Origin: Chlamydiota bacterium
GTDB lineage: Bacteria; Chlamydiota; Chlamydiia; Chlamydiales; Rhabdochlamydiaceae
Direction: 5' to 3'
DNA: 34,461 nt
Assembly (NCBI GenBank): GCA_013285775.1
Contig: JABDHB010000005.1
Location: 1-34,461, forward strand
Of the stretch, positions 16,614 to 24,436 are shown piece after piece. The notes beneath the pieces were generated by a model. It did no database searches. It was given only the letters and a program-made list of their open reading frames with translations, and was not told where the DNA came from. Position numbers and translations under genes: made by a program. Within the stretch, counting starts at the first letter, position 1. Every line of letters starts with the position of its first letter.

Positions 16614-17539
16614 TGAAAATAGTCTTTTTTGGGACATCTGCTTTTGCTGCAGAAGTTTTAAAGCATTTACAACAGCAAAAAGACATTGAAATTATTGCTG
16701 TTGTTACTCGTCCAGATCGGCCCAGGGGAAGATCTCTTTCCTTATCTCCACCTCCTGTAAAAGAAGTGAGTACAGTTCCTGTATATCAGCCTGAAAAAGC
16801 TTCGACAGAAGAGTTTGCAAATATTTTAAAAGAATTTCATGCAGATCTTTTTGTGGTGGTTGCCTATGGGGAGATCATTAAAACAAATATTTTGCAAATT
16901 CCCCGACTAGGATGTGTGAATATCCATGCGAGTTTGCTGCCTAAGTATAGGGGGGCTGCTCCCATACACCGAGCGATCATTAACGGGGAAAAAGAGACAG
17001 GAATCACGATTATCGAGATGGTTTTACAGATGGATGCAGGAGATATGATCGAGGTTATAAAAACTCCTATGCCGGAAGATATGACGTTTGGTGAGCTAGA
17101 AAAAAAACTTTGCGAACTGGCCTGTATAGCTATTACGAATACCATTCATCATTTTCAAAAAGGAACTATCATTAAAACTCCTCAAGACGGGCATCTTGTC
17201 ACTTTTGCGGCAAAATTAACGCCTGAAGAGGAGATCATCGACTGGAATAAGCCGGCAAGAGCAATTCATAATTTGATTCGCGCTTTTTCCCCACGCCCAG
17301 GCGCTTGGTGTAAAGTAAAAATTGGTGAGGAAGAGAAGCGATTAAAAATTAAACGTTCTCTTGTCATTCAAGAAAAAAGTGGCGCGCCAAAAACGTTTAT
17401 CTCCTATGGAAAAGAGGGGTGGGTTGTCGCCTGTGGAGAGGGAGCTCTCCAGCTTCTAGAGGTTCAACTTGAAGGAAAAAATACGATGTCTGCTCAAGAT
17501 TTTATTAAAGGTATTCACCAAAAAATTTCCTTCATTTAA
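16613..17539 (+). CDS. fmt: methionyl-tRNA formyltransferase
   Basis: Formylates initiator Met-tRNA using 10-formyl-tetrahydrofolate. The catalytic residues N103, H105 and D141 are in place, with the folate-binding signature SLLPKYRG (107-114). The C-terminal OB-like domain that grips the tRNA spans about residues 205-300. At 308 residues the length is normal. It starts inside the lpxA stop codon (TAATG), so it closes the lipid A operon. No hairpin terminator is visible after it. Confidence 0.96.
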   Translation: MKIVFFGTSAFAAEVLKHLQQQKDIEIIAVVTRPDRPRGRSLSLSPPPVKEVSTVPVYQPEKASTEEFANILKEFHADLFVVVAYGEIIKTNILQIPRLGCVNIHASLLPKYRGAAPIHRAIINGEKETGITIIEMVLQMDAGDMIEVIKTPMPEDMTFGELEKKLCELACIAITNTIHHFQKGTIIKTPQDGHLVTFAAKLTPEEEIIDWNKPARAIHNLIRAFSPRPGAWCKVKIGEEEKRLKIKRSLVIQEKSGAPKTFISYGKEGWVVACGEGALQLLEVQLEGKNTMSAQDFIKGIHQKISFI

Positions 17540-17553
17540 AATAACTCTTCTCA

Positions 17554-17583
17554 TTTACATAAATATAATCCATCGGTTATGCT
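17554..17583 (+). promoter_or_regulatory. candidate promoter for the Inc-like gene pair
   Basis: TTTACA (17554-17559), an 18-base spacer and TATGCT (17578-17583) resemble a vegetative promoter with a loose -10 box. The 95-bp gap between fmt and the first Inc-like gene is AT-rich, and that gene has its own strong AAAAGGAG site, suggesting separate transcription. Other placements are possible. Confidence 0.3.
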
Positions 17584-17634
17584 ATCCACATAAAATATTT
17601 ACAATGTCTTTAAATTGAAAAAGGAGAATTAACT

Positions 17635-18696
17635 ATGTCAGCAACAGGATCAATCGTTACAGGCGCAACCGCACAAATGAATCTTTATGAAACAGCTGCT
17701 TTGGCTGCCGCTGCAACAGTTACAGCTGCAGATTCAGTTCGAGACAAGGTGAAAAGCGTTGCAGAAGAGGCTATTACAGTGGCTGCTAATGAAACGTTCG
17801 CAAAGGCGACTGAAACTCAGACAGCGGTTAAAGCGTTAGTTGCTGAAAAAGCTAAAGCTGACGAGAAAAAGGTGAAACCTCTTGGAGAGCAAGGTAAAGC
17901 AGAGATAAAAGAAGTTCGTACAGAGCAATTAACGAATCTTCTTAAGACGTTTGAATATTCTTTGGCATGGGCAAATCTAGCTGCCGAAAATCTTGCATTA
18001 TCTCAGGGTAGCACAGTTTTAAAAACAGGAAGACATCTTGTTGGTATTCTTGGATTGCCTGAGGCTGTTTTAGAAGTGTACAATACCATAGCTAAATGGA
18101 TTGCAAATGGTGCGCAAAATGGTGTGCTTGCGCTAACTGAAGTTTTAAATAGTTTGTCTGCATTAGGTAATAAAATTTGTGATAGTGTTACGGTTCTTGC
18201 TTCTAAGACAACAGGTCTTTTCCGTCTTACTGCAGAACAAACGGCTATTTTTGCAAAAACTAACACGATCTTTTTAGCATTTTCATCGGTTGCTGGCATT
18301 GGCCTTAGAAGTAACGAAATCGATAAATGTCGCAGAGCTTTGGGTGATACAAACATAACTCCTGAATACAAAACAGAGCTTACAAAGCGGATTGTACACT
18401 GCGCATTGGTAATCATCCAGTGGCTCTCTTATGCAGCTCTTGCTGCGATTGTTTTATACGCTATTTATTCTGGAGCACAGTTGCCAGATTATGCGCCGCT
18501 TATTTGCTCTACTTCTGCTTTAGTCTTTACTTTGTCTGCTTACTTCTATGAGAAATATAGTGGCTTAAAAGGGATGAAGGATCCGAAAAAAACTGGATTC
18601 AATGATGGTATCTTCCATAAAGAATCAAGAGCTGCAAGAGCAGAAGCTCTCGCGTTAGAAGATGCTGCCAAAACTGTAGCAGGCATGGCTGGATAA
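17635..18696 (+). CDS. Inc-like protein 1 with paired hydrophobic hairpin (CT529/Cap1 position)
   Basis: A 353-residue, alanine-rich protein with no cleavable signal peptide. Residues 1-125 are predicted soluble helix or coiled coil. Two hydrophobic segments separated by a short loop lie at about 256-278 and 286-305, followed by a charged tail. This bilobed hairpin is the hallmark of chlamydial inclusion-membrane (Inc) proteins, which are exported by type III secretion and face the host cytosol. In C. trachomatis the gene at this position, between fmt and rplC, is CT529 (Cap1), also an Inc; that comparison is from memory. Sequence similarity to Cap1 was not tested. It has a strong AAAAGGAG ribosome binding site. 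The next gene starts one base after the stop and has the same layout. Confidence 0.7.
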   Translation: MSATGSIVTGATAQMNLYETAALAAAATVTAADSVRDKVKSVAEEAITVAANETFAKATETQTAVKALVAEKAKADEKKVKPLGEQGKAEIKEVRTEQLTNLLKTFEYSLAWANLAAENLALSQGSTVLKTGRHLVGILGLPEAVLEVYNTIAKWIANGAQNGVLALTEVLNSLSALGNKICDSVTVLASKTTGLFRLTAEQTAIFAKTNTIFLAFSSVAGIGLRSNEIDKCRRALGDTNITPEYKTELTKRIVHCALVIIQWLSYAALAAIVLYAIYSGAQLPDYAPLICSTSALVFTLSAYFYEKYSGLKGMKDPKKTGFNDGIFHKESRAARAEALALEDAAKTVAGMAG

Positions 18697-18697
18697 T

Positions 18698-19492
18698 ATG
18701 ACAACCGCTGCAGTCCAATCTACATCTAAATATGGAGATCCAAAACCATGGGTAGAGTGGGCTGCTGGGGATGCAGACAAGGCCTGGCTTATTGCAGACT
18801 ATGCTGATTTAGCGTCTAAAGTAGCCAGGTATTTTGCTGTATATCGTAACGATCTAGTTGCAGCAAAGGTAGCAGACGGATTTGGTACTTTCAGTTCAGG
18901 GTGCTATATCCTTGTAGCGCCAGTTGAAGGTAATAAGATTGTCAATGGGGTTAAACTGCTCTGGGATGATCATTTTGGCAAAGCTAAAATAAGCAATGAA
19001 GTGGCCGCAGCAGCTAAAAAAGAGATCGTTCTTGGCTTTTTCAATTTTAACTATGCTTGGACAGAAAGCGTTCAATTCTTTAACTCTATCGGTCTTGCTG
19101 TTGGTCGAGCTCTGTCTCCCATTTCCATTGTCGGCAGTGCCTCCTCTATCATTGTAGATACAATTAAAGCTGTGGATGATTGTGTGACTCTAAAAGATAG
19201 GGTTCAAGAGTATAGAACTGCCTCCGGTTCAACAAAGGAACTTCGCAGGGATCAGATCATTTATCGAGCAATTGATCTTACAATGCGCGTTATCGCGGTC
19301 TCTCTTTGGGTGATGGCAATCATCAGCGCTAGCTGTCTTATTGCAAATGTGGCATGTCCTATTCCTTTCAATGCGATTCTTATTATTTCTACGGTCTATG
19401 TTTTCTTGAAAGGGGTTACCTATTTTTTTGAAAAATCTCTTGAAGAAGACGCAAGGCGTCTTAATTTCTCTAAAGAATCTTGCTCTCCCTAA
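18698..19492 (+). CDS. Inc-like protein 2, tandem partner of Inc-like protein 1
   Basis: A 264-residue protein with no signal peptide and a paired hydrophobic hairpin near its C-terminus (about 196-218 and 223-245), followed by a short charged tail. Before the hairpin both proteins have a hydrophobic helix, a charged stretch with DDC/DKC and K/R clusters, then the two membrane segments ending in FFEKS here and FYEKYS in protein 1. This suggests paralogy by tandem duplication with strong divergence. It begins 1 nt after the stop of protein 1 with no clear ribosome binding site, so translation is probably coupled. The predicted location is the inclusion membrane; the host target is unknown. Confidence 0.68.
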   Translation: MTTAAVQSTSKYGDPKPWVEWAAGDADKAWLIADYADLASKVARYFAVYRNDLVAAKVADGFGTFSSGCYILVAPVEGNKIVNGVKLLWDDHFGKAKISNEVAAAAKKEIVLGFFNFNYAWTESVQFFNSIGLAVGRALSPISIVGSASSIIVDTIKAVDDCVTLKDRVQEYRTASGSTKELRRDQIIYRAIDLTMRVIAVSLWVMAIISASCLIANVACPIPFNAILIISTVYVFLKGVTYFFEKSLEEDARRLNFSKESCSP

Positions 19493-19522
19493 AGTCTATG
19501 TCTAAAATTTTAGTATCTAAGA

Positions 19523-19618
19523 TTAACGCAAAGGCGCAAAAACGCGAAGACGCAAAAAGAATTAAAATATTATAGATAAATCTTTTTGCGTCTTTGCGTT
19601 TTTGCGCCTTTGCGTTAA
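19523..19618. repeat. 38-bp near-perfect stem built of GCGCAAA-type units
   Basis: The arms 19523-19560 and 19581-19618 differ from perfect reverse complementarity at one base, which would be a G-U pair in RNA, and flank a 20-base AT-rich loop. Each arm is a tandem array of nine-base words like ACGCAAAGG, CGCAAAAA and GACGCAAAA. It lies 31 nt after the Inc-like pair, where it could end transcription or protect the mRNA 3' end. Confidence 0.9.
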
Positions 19619-19674
19619 ACAGCATATCCAACTTTCAATTAATCCATGAGTCTAGAAAAAGTTATGGGTAATGG

Positions 19675-19773
19675 GATGCGGGCACGGGCACGAAAAGAGA
19701 GAACGGGAAACCTTTAGCGCTTTTCTCTTTCCGGATTTCGAGCCCGAGCCCGTGCCCGCGTGCGTGCCCGATC
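19675..19773. repeat. GC-rich palindromic element, copy C (inverted)
   Basis: Third copy of the GGGCAC-rich palindrome, in the opposite orientation to A and B: the CCGGATTTCGAGCCC block is on its right arm. The right arm ends GTGCCCGATC as in the other copies; the left arm is shorter and starts GATGCGGGCAC. A pyrimidine-rich stretch follows (about 19774-19812). In the remaining bases to 19893 I see no gene or structure. Confidence 0.85.
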
Positions 19774-19893
19774 TTCATCTCTTCATCTTCATCCCTCTTC
19801 CTCTTGTTTCTTCTCCCAAAAACAAAAAAAACACCCTCCCCAACAATTATTCTTGTGGTAAATTCCCGATATTTGTTAGCCTGTCTGCTTAAA

Positions 19894-19977
19894 GCTTCAT
19901 ATGAAGCAATTTAGAACAAGAGCCCGTGGTCTCCAGTCTTGTCGACCACAATGGGGCTTAACTGTCGATTGCTTCAT
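19894..19977 (+). promoter_or_regulatory. rplC leader, module 1: mutually exclusive hairpins
   Basis: GCTTCATATGAAGC (19894-19907) is a perfect palindrome. Its second half, ATGAAGCAA (19901-19909), is also perfectly complementary to TTGCTTCAT (19969-19977). The latter pairing would enclose an inner stem made of GTGGTC (19926-19931) with GACCAC (19944-19949) and AGCCC (19921-19925) with GGGCT (19954-19958). The short hairpin and the long stem exclude each other, as in attenuators and r-protein autoregulatory leaders. The strand is assumed from the downstream gene; whether it is transcribed is not known. Confidence 0.5.
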
Positions 19978-20146
19978 ACCCAAGTAAGTTCAAAAGGCGG
20001 AATTTTGGCAAAGCTGGCGCCCTGAGTTTGAATCAGGCGAAGCCGGCGCCGAAGCAGGACATGTGTGAACACATGGCCGATGCAGGCGGATTCAAAGGCA
20101 GGGATGCCAGCGAAGTCAAAAACCGATTTTTGAATTTATTTGGGTA
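19977..20146. other. 170-bp element with 20-bp complementary ends upstream of rplC
   Basis: The ends TACCCAAGTAAGTTCAAAAG (19977-19996) and 20127-20146 are complementary over about 19 of 20 positions if two G-U pairs are allowed. The interior is GC-rich and holds further hairpins: GGCGCC (20016-20021) with GGCGCC (20045-20050) around a CTGA/TCAG stem, and CATGTG-TGAA-CACATG (20060-20075). Read as RNA it is a multibranched leader domain ending 35 nt before rplC. Read as DNA it is a MITE-like insertion with terminal inverted repeats flanked by TA. Confidence 0.6.
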
Positions 20147-20181
20147 GAGTTGCCTCGTGTAAAGACATATTAAGGAACGTT

Positions 20182-20826
20182 ATGACATTGAAGTTCATGG
20201 GAAAAAAAAGAGGGATGACCCGCATTTTCGACAACGAAGGAAATGTTGTCGTATGTACAGTCATTTCTGCTGAGCCAAATATTGTGTCTCAGATCAAAGA
20301 CAAAGAGAGCGACGGATATAATGCTATTCAGTTAGCTGCAGAAAAAGTAAAATCCCCTAAGCTTAGAAATGTAAGTAAGCCCTTACAGGGACATTTCAAA
20401 AAAGCAGGGATCGAACCTCGCCGTTACTTAGCGCAGTCTCCAGTAGACCAAACGGATGCATATCAAGTGGGTCAAGAGATAGATTTGGGTCTGTTCGCAG
20501 ATTGCAAATTTGTCGATGTAACAGGAGTCTCGAAAGGTAAAGGGCATCAAGGGGTAATTAAGCGTCATAATTTCTCGGGCGGTCCTGCAGCGCACGGATC
20601 TGGGTTTCACCGTCATGGTGGATCTTGTGGTATGCGTACATCTCCAGGGCGTTGTTTGCCAGGCCAAAAGAAATCTGGTCATATGGGGAATGAGAGAGTG
20701 ACAGTTCAAAATCTTCAAGTTGTGAAGATTGACCTGGAAAATCAGGTGATTCTCGTTAAGGGTGCTGTTCCTGGTGCCAGAGAAGGACTTGTTTATATTA
20801 GCAAAGCAACGAAAAAAGCGGTTTAG
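20182..20826 (+). CDS. rplC: 50S ribosomal protein L3 (uL3)
   Basis: First gene of the large ribosomal operon; L3 nucleates 50S assembly near the peptidyl transferase centre. I place the start at ATG 20182, preceded by AAGGA (20172-20176), giving 214 residues beginning MTLKFMGKKRGMTRIFD. An open frame extends 14 codons further up into the leader but has no binding site. The long loop that reaches the catalytic centre reads HGSGFHRHGGSCGM, where E. coli has GSIGQ with a methylated glutamine; here that glutamine is replaced by Met. rpsJ, which precedes rplC in many bacteria, is absent. Confidence 0.97.
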   Translation: MTLKFMGKKRGMTRIFDNEGNVVVCTVISAEPNIVSQIKDKESDGYNAIQLAAEKVKSPKLRNVSKPLQGHFKKAGIEPRRYLAQSPVDQTDAYQVGQEIDLGLFADCKFVDVTGVSKGKGHQGVIKRHNFSGGPAAHGSGFHRHGGSCGMRTSPGRCLPGQKKSGHMGNERVTVQNLQVVKIDLENQVILVKGAVPGAREGLVYISKATKKAV

Positions 20827-20835
20827 GAGTATACT

Positions 20836-21501
20836 GTGGCACTTATTAAAACATACAACCTGGATGCTAAAGAAGTCGGCGAAGTATCTATTGACGATGA
20901 ACTGATCAAAACAGATGCAAATCTGCAGATGATCAAAGATTATATAGTTGCGATTCGCGCAAATGCCAGACAATGGTCTGCAAATACGAAAACACGCGCT
21001 GAAGTTTGCCATTCCGGACAAAAGCCCCACCCTCAAAAAGGGACAGGAAGAGCACGTCAAGGATATTTGGGAGCTCCTCAGTACAAAGGTGGTGGACGCG
21101 TTCACTCGCCAAGACCAAAATTTGACCAGCATGTTCGGATCAATAAAAAAGAAAGACGCGCTGCAATTAGACATCTGCTCGCGGAAAAAGTTGGAAGTAA
21201 CAATGTTTATGTTCTTCGATACAATCCGTTAAAAGAACCTAAAACTAAAATCGTACAAGCTTTCATTGAAGGGCTTAACCTTGTCAACAAAAGAGTTACC
21301 TTTTTGTCAGAGGTTGATCAAACAAATGGTGCATTGGCTGAAAAGTACGATGTGTTCGTTAAGAGCATGAGAAATATTCCGAAGCTCGAATTTATGCCTC
21401 TTTTGCAGCTTAGCGGTTATGATATCGCAAAAGCGGGAAATTTGGTCATATTTGAGCCTGCTGTAAATGATTTTATTACTCTCTTGGGAGGACAATCCTA
21501 A
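20836..21501 (+). CDS. rplD: 50S ribosomal protein L4 (uL4)
   Basis: A 221-residue L4 with the conserved extended loop (KPHPQKGTGRARQG), which lines the exit tunnel, and the globular domain after it. The start is GTG, set by AGGAG at 20825-20829. In gammaproteobacteria L4 represses its own operon by binding the leader, which makes the structured region upstream of rplC worth noting. The stop overlaps the rplW start by one base. Confidence 0.97.
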   Translation: MALIKTYNLDAKEVGEVSIDDELIKTDANLQMIKDYIVAIRANARQWSANTKTRAEVCHSGQKPHPQKGTGRARQGYLGAPQYKGGGRVHSPRPKFDQHVRINKKERRAAIRHLLAEKVGSNNVYVLRYNPLKEPKTKIVQAFIEGLNLVNKRVTFLSEVDQTNGALAEKYDVFVKSMRNIPKLEFMPLLQLSGYDIAKAGNLVIFEPAVNDFITLLGGQS

Positions 21502-21827
21502 TGAAAAATCCTTACGATATCATCAAATCACGTTACGTGACTGAGAAAGCGAAAGTTTTAGAACAGCTTCAGTTTAGCGAGAGCAATCGCTGCGTGAGAA
21601 AATGTACTTCTCCCAAATATGTATTTATCGTTGATAGCAATGCTAACAAGCAAGAAATTGGCAGAGCGGTAGAACAAATTTACGAGAAACAAAAAGTTAA
21701 AGTGGTTGCAGTAAATACTGTAACTTCAAAACCGAAAAGACGAAGAGTCCGAGGCAGAGAGGGATTTAAACCCGGCTTTAAAAAAGCTATCGTGACTTTA
21801 AAGTCCGGCGACAAAATAGAAGGTTAA
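21501..21827 (+). CDS. rplW: 50S ribosomal protein L23 (uL23)
   Basis: A 108-residue L23, the docking site for trigger factor and SRP at the tunnel exit. The N-terminal [12 protein letters not shown] and the basic loop [12 protein letters not shown] are recognisable. A GGGAGGA site (21486-21492) lies inside the end of rplD, and the start overlaps its stop (TAATG). A cysteine-containing insertion ([10 protein letters not shown]) precedes the first conserved strand. Confidence 0.95.
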   Translation: MKNPYDIIKSRYVTEKAKVLEQLQFSESNRCVRKCTSPKYVFIVDSNANKQEIGRAVEQIYEKQKVKVVAVNTVTSKPKRRRVRGREGFKPGFKKAIVTLKSGDKIEG

Positions 21828-21831
21828 TGAT

Positions 21832-22674
21832 ATGACAAAGAAATTTCGTCCTACAACTCCCGGACAGAGGGAGCTGATCTTAACAAGCAATGCAGAGCTT
21901 ACACGTTTTGGTGAAAATAACCGTGCAACAGCAAAGCCTGAAAAGTCGCTTCTGGTAAAGAAAGTGCGCACAAACGGGCGCAATCACCATGGCCATATCA
22001 CTTGCCGTCATCGCGGTGGTGGACATAAGAGATTTTATAGGATCATCGACTTCAAAAGAGATAAAGATGCGATACCTGCAAAGGTGGCATCTGTTGAATA
22101 CGATCCTAACCGCACATCACATATTGCTCTTTTAAATTATGCTGATGGAGAAAAACGATACATTTTGGCTCCGCAAGGATTAAAGCAAGGCGACGCAGTG
22201 AGTTCTGGTGAAACAGCTCCATTTGACGTTGGATGCTCTATGCAATTAAAGCATATGCCTCTCGGATCTGTGATTCATAATATTGAGATGTTTCCAGGTA
22301 GAGGTGGCAAACTTGTACGATCTGCAGGATTATCTGCTCAATTAATGGCTCGTAGCGCTGGCTATGTAACATTAAAAATGCCTTCTGGGGAAGTGCGCCT
22401 AATCAACGAAGATTGCAAAGCCACTTTTGGTTCTCTTTCTAATGCTGAAAGAAACCTTAGAGTAGAAGGAAAAGCAGGCCGTTCACGTTGGAAAGGAATA
22501 CGACCAACTGTTCGCGGTACAGCGATGAACCCTGTAGACCACCCACACGGAGGGGGCGAAGGTAAACATAACGGTTATCTTCCTCAAACACCTTGGGCTA
22601 TGTATACAAAAGGATATCGTACACGCTGCAAGAGAAAGACAAATAAATGGATTGTAAAAGATCGTAGGAAATAG
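21832..22674 (+). CDS. rplB: 50S ribosomal protein L2 (uL2)
   Basis: A 280-residue L2, needed for subunit joining and peptidyl transfer. Conserved blocks are present: [20 protein letters not shown] near residue 40 and the near-invariant DHPHGGGEG loop near residue 230, whose histidine is essential in E. coli. It is 4 nt from rplW. No unusual features. Confidence 0.98.
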   Translation: MTKKFRPTTPGQRELILTSNAELTRFGENNRATAKPEKSLLVKKVRTNGRNHHGHITCRHRGGGHKRFYRIIDFKRDKDAIPAKVASVEYDPNRTSHIALLNYADGEKRYILAPQGLKQGDAVSSGETAPFDVGCSMQLKHMPLGSVIHNIEMFPGRGGKLVRSAGLSAQLMARSAGYVTLKMPSGEVRLINEDCKATFGSLSNAERNLRVEGKAGRSRWKGIRPTVRGTAMNPVDHPHGGGEGKHNGYLPQTPWAMYTKGYRTRCKRKTNKWIVKDRRK

Positions 22675-22681
22675 GTGAATC

Positions 22682-23008
22682 ATGGGTAGATCGTTAAGAA
22701 AAGGTCCTTTTGTTGATCACCACTTGCAAGCAAAAGTGGAAAAGATGAACAATTCTGGTACAAAAAAGCCGATTAAGACTTGGTCGAGAAGATCAATGAT
22801 CGTTCCAGATATGATAGGGCATACATTTGAAGTTCACAACGGACGCAAACACATTATGGTGTTTGTATCTGAGAATATGGTTGGACATCGTCTCGGTGAA
22901 TTTTCACCGACTAGGACTTTCAAAGGACACGGAACTAAAAAAGAAGCTGAAGCTCCATCTGCCGGTGGTACACCAGCAGCGAAGCCGGCAGCAAAGGCGG
23001 CAGGATAA
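22682..23008 (+). CDS. rpsS: 30S ribosomal protein S19 (uS19) with extra C-terminal tail
   Basis: S19 of the 30S head, contacting S13 and the A-site tRNA region. The core ([31 protein letters not shown]-type block) is complete by about residue 82. It is followed by roughly 22 residues of Ala/Pro/Lys/Gly-rich sequence ([21 protein letters not shown]), making 108 residues where about 88-93 is usual. The tail is probably disordered. No frameshift is apparent: the stop is 3 nt before rplV, which has its own normal start. Confidence 0.96.
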   Translation: MGRSLRKGPFVDHHLQAKVEKMNNSGTKKPIKTWSRRSMIVPDMIGHTFEVHNGRKHIMVFVSENMVGHRLGEFSPTRTFKGHGTKKEAEAPSAGGTPAAKPAAKAAG

Positions 23009-23011
23009 ACT

Positions 23012-23347
23012 ATGGAAACAGCAATTGCAAAAACCAGATTTGTGCGCATTAGTCCTAGAAAAGCTAGGCTTGCCGCAGACCTCGTGCGTGGTATGAAAGT
23101 CGAAGACGCTTCGCTTCAACTTAAACATTGTCAATTAAAAGGTGGAAGACTTCTTTTAAAAACATTGGATAGTGCTATAGCTAACGCTGAAACACAAATG
23201 AATGTTCAACGCAGAGACTTAAAGGTCCAAGAGATCCGTGTAGATGCGGGTCCAGTTCTGAAACGTTCGAAGTCTAAAAGCAAAGGCGGACAGGTTCCAG
23301 TTATGAAGAGAACCAGTCATTTCACAATCGTTTTAGGGAAGGAGTAA
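23012..23347 (+). CDS. rplV: 50S ribosomal protein L22 (uL22)
   Basis: A 111-residue L22. It has the usual helical core ([16 protein letters not shown]) and the beta-hairpin rich in Lys and Ser ([17 protein letters not shown]) that reaches into the exit tunnel. It starts 3 nt after rpsS and ends 2 nt before rpsC, in a tightly coupled run. Confidence 0.97.
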   Translation: METAIAKTRFVRISPRKARLAADLVRGMKVEDASLQLKHCQLKGGRLLLKTLDSAIANAETQMNVQRRDLKVQEIRVDAGPVLKRSKSKSKGGQVPVMKRTSHFTIVLGKE

Positions 23348-23349
23348 AA

Positions 23350-24003
23350 ATGGGACAAAAGACATCTCCTATAGGTTTTAGATTAGTTATAAACAAGAAG
23401 TGGAAGTCTCTTTGGTATGCTAACAAACAAGAGTTTGGAACGCTACTTGGAGAAGATCATTTTATTAGAGAATATCTAATGAAAAAGCCAGCTTGTGTGG
23501 GTACGGCGAGTATATCTATTAAAAGAATGAGCGGTAAGGTAGAGGTGACAATTCACACTGCCAGACCAGGTTTAATTATAGGAAAAAAAGGTGCTGAAAT
23601 TGAAGTGCTCAAGCAAGAACTTCGCAATCTTCTAGGAAAAGAAATTTGGATAGAAGTGGAAGAGATTAAGAGACCAGACCTTGATTCTCAATTAGTTGCC
23701 GATGCAATAGCGAAACAGTTAGAACGTAGAATACCTTTTAGACGGATCTTAAAAAAAGCGATGCAGTCTTCTATGGACGCAGGTGCTGCTGGAATTAAAG
23801 TTCAGATTTCTGGACGTATCGGCGGTGCAGAGATTGCTCGGACTGAATGGTATAAAGAGGGTAGAATTCCTCTGCATACACTACGTGCTGCTATCGATTA
23901 TTCACACGGAAGAGCAGAAACTACTTATGGATCTATTGGCGTAAAAGTATGGATCAATAAGGGTGAAGAACAAGTACACAAAAAAGCAGTTTTGGGGGGC
24001 TAA
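23350..24003 (+). CDS. rpsC: 30S ribosomal protein S3 (uS3)
   Basis: A 217-residue S3 at the mRNA entry channel. The N-terminal [12 protein letters not shown], the KH-domain GxxG loop (IGKKG, residues 77-81) and the C-terminal [15 protein letters not shown] block are all present. GGGAAGGAG precedes the start within the end of rplV. Confidence 0.98.
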   Translation: MGQKTSPIGFRLVINKKWKSLWYANKQEFGTLLGEDHFIREYLMKKPACVGTASISIKRMSGKVEVTIHTARPGLIIGKKGAEIEVLKQELRNLLGKEIWIEVEEIKRPDLDSQLVADAIAKQLERRIPFRRILKKAMQSSMDAGAAGIKVQISGRIGGAEIARTEWYKEGRIPLHTLRAAIDYSHGRAETTYGSIGVKVWINKGEEQVHKKAVLGG

Positions 24004-24009
24004 CAGATT

Positions 24010-24429
24010 ATGTCATTAATGCCCAAGAGAACAAAATTTCGCAAAATGCAAAAAGGGCAGCATGCTGGTACTAGCCGCGCTGCAAATTTTGTCGATTTTG
24101 GAGACTATGGGATGCAGGTTCTTGAAAGAGGACGCATCACAGGACAACAAATAGAAGCATGCCGCGTTGCGATTAATAGATATTTTAATCGTAGAGGAAA
24201 TGTTTGGATCCGAATTTTTCCCGACAAGTCAGTAACAAAAAAGCCTGCTGAAGTACGTATGGGTAAAGGAAAAGGAAATCTTGATCACTGGGTTGCAGTT
24301 GTAAGACCTGGAAGGATCCTGTTTGAAGTAGGAAACGTTTCAAAAGATGTTGCCCAAAACGCATTAAGACGTGCAGCTGCAAAACTCGGCCTAAAGACAC
24401 GCTTTGTAGAACGGGTTGAAAGGGTATAG
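24010..24429 (+). CDS. rplP: 50S ribosomal protein L16 (uL16)
   Basis: A 139-residue L16 that helps place A-site tRNA. The [13 protein letters not shown] start region and [12 protein letters not shown] are conserved. ATG 24010 is favoured by the upstream GGGGGG; ATG 24019 would give the more usual MPKRTK start. The gene is followed by rpmC with 7 nt between. Confidence 0.97.
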   Translation: MSLMPKRTKFRKMQKGQHAGTSRAANFVDFGDYGMQVLERGRITGQQIEACRVAINRYFNRRGNVWIRIFPDKSVTKKPAEVRMGKGKGNLDHWVAVVRPGRILFEVGNVSKDVAQNALRRAAAKLGLKTRFVERVERV

Positions 24430-24436
24430 GAGAATT

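Noticed and set aside
18003-18416. Minus-strand open frame (137 codons) inside Inc-like gene 1
   Set aside because: It is antisense to a gene with a strong ribosome binding site and a sensible membrane topology; no start signal of its own.
19671-19892. Open frame across palindrome copy C
   Set aside because: It is composed of the repeat and its pyrimidine-rich flank, with no ribosome binding site and no protein-like composition.
20428-21174. Long open frame on the minus strand (248 codons)
   Set aside because: It is antisense to rplC and rplD, both complete and conserved, and its translation resembles no family; it is a shadow frame.
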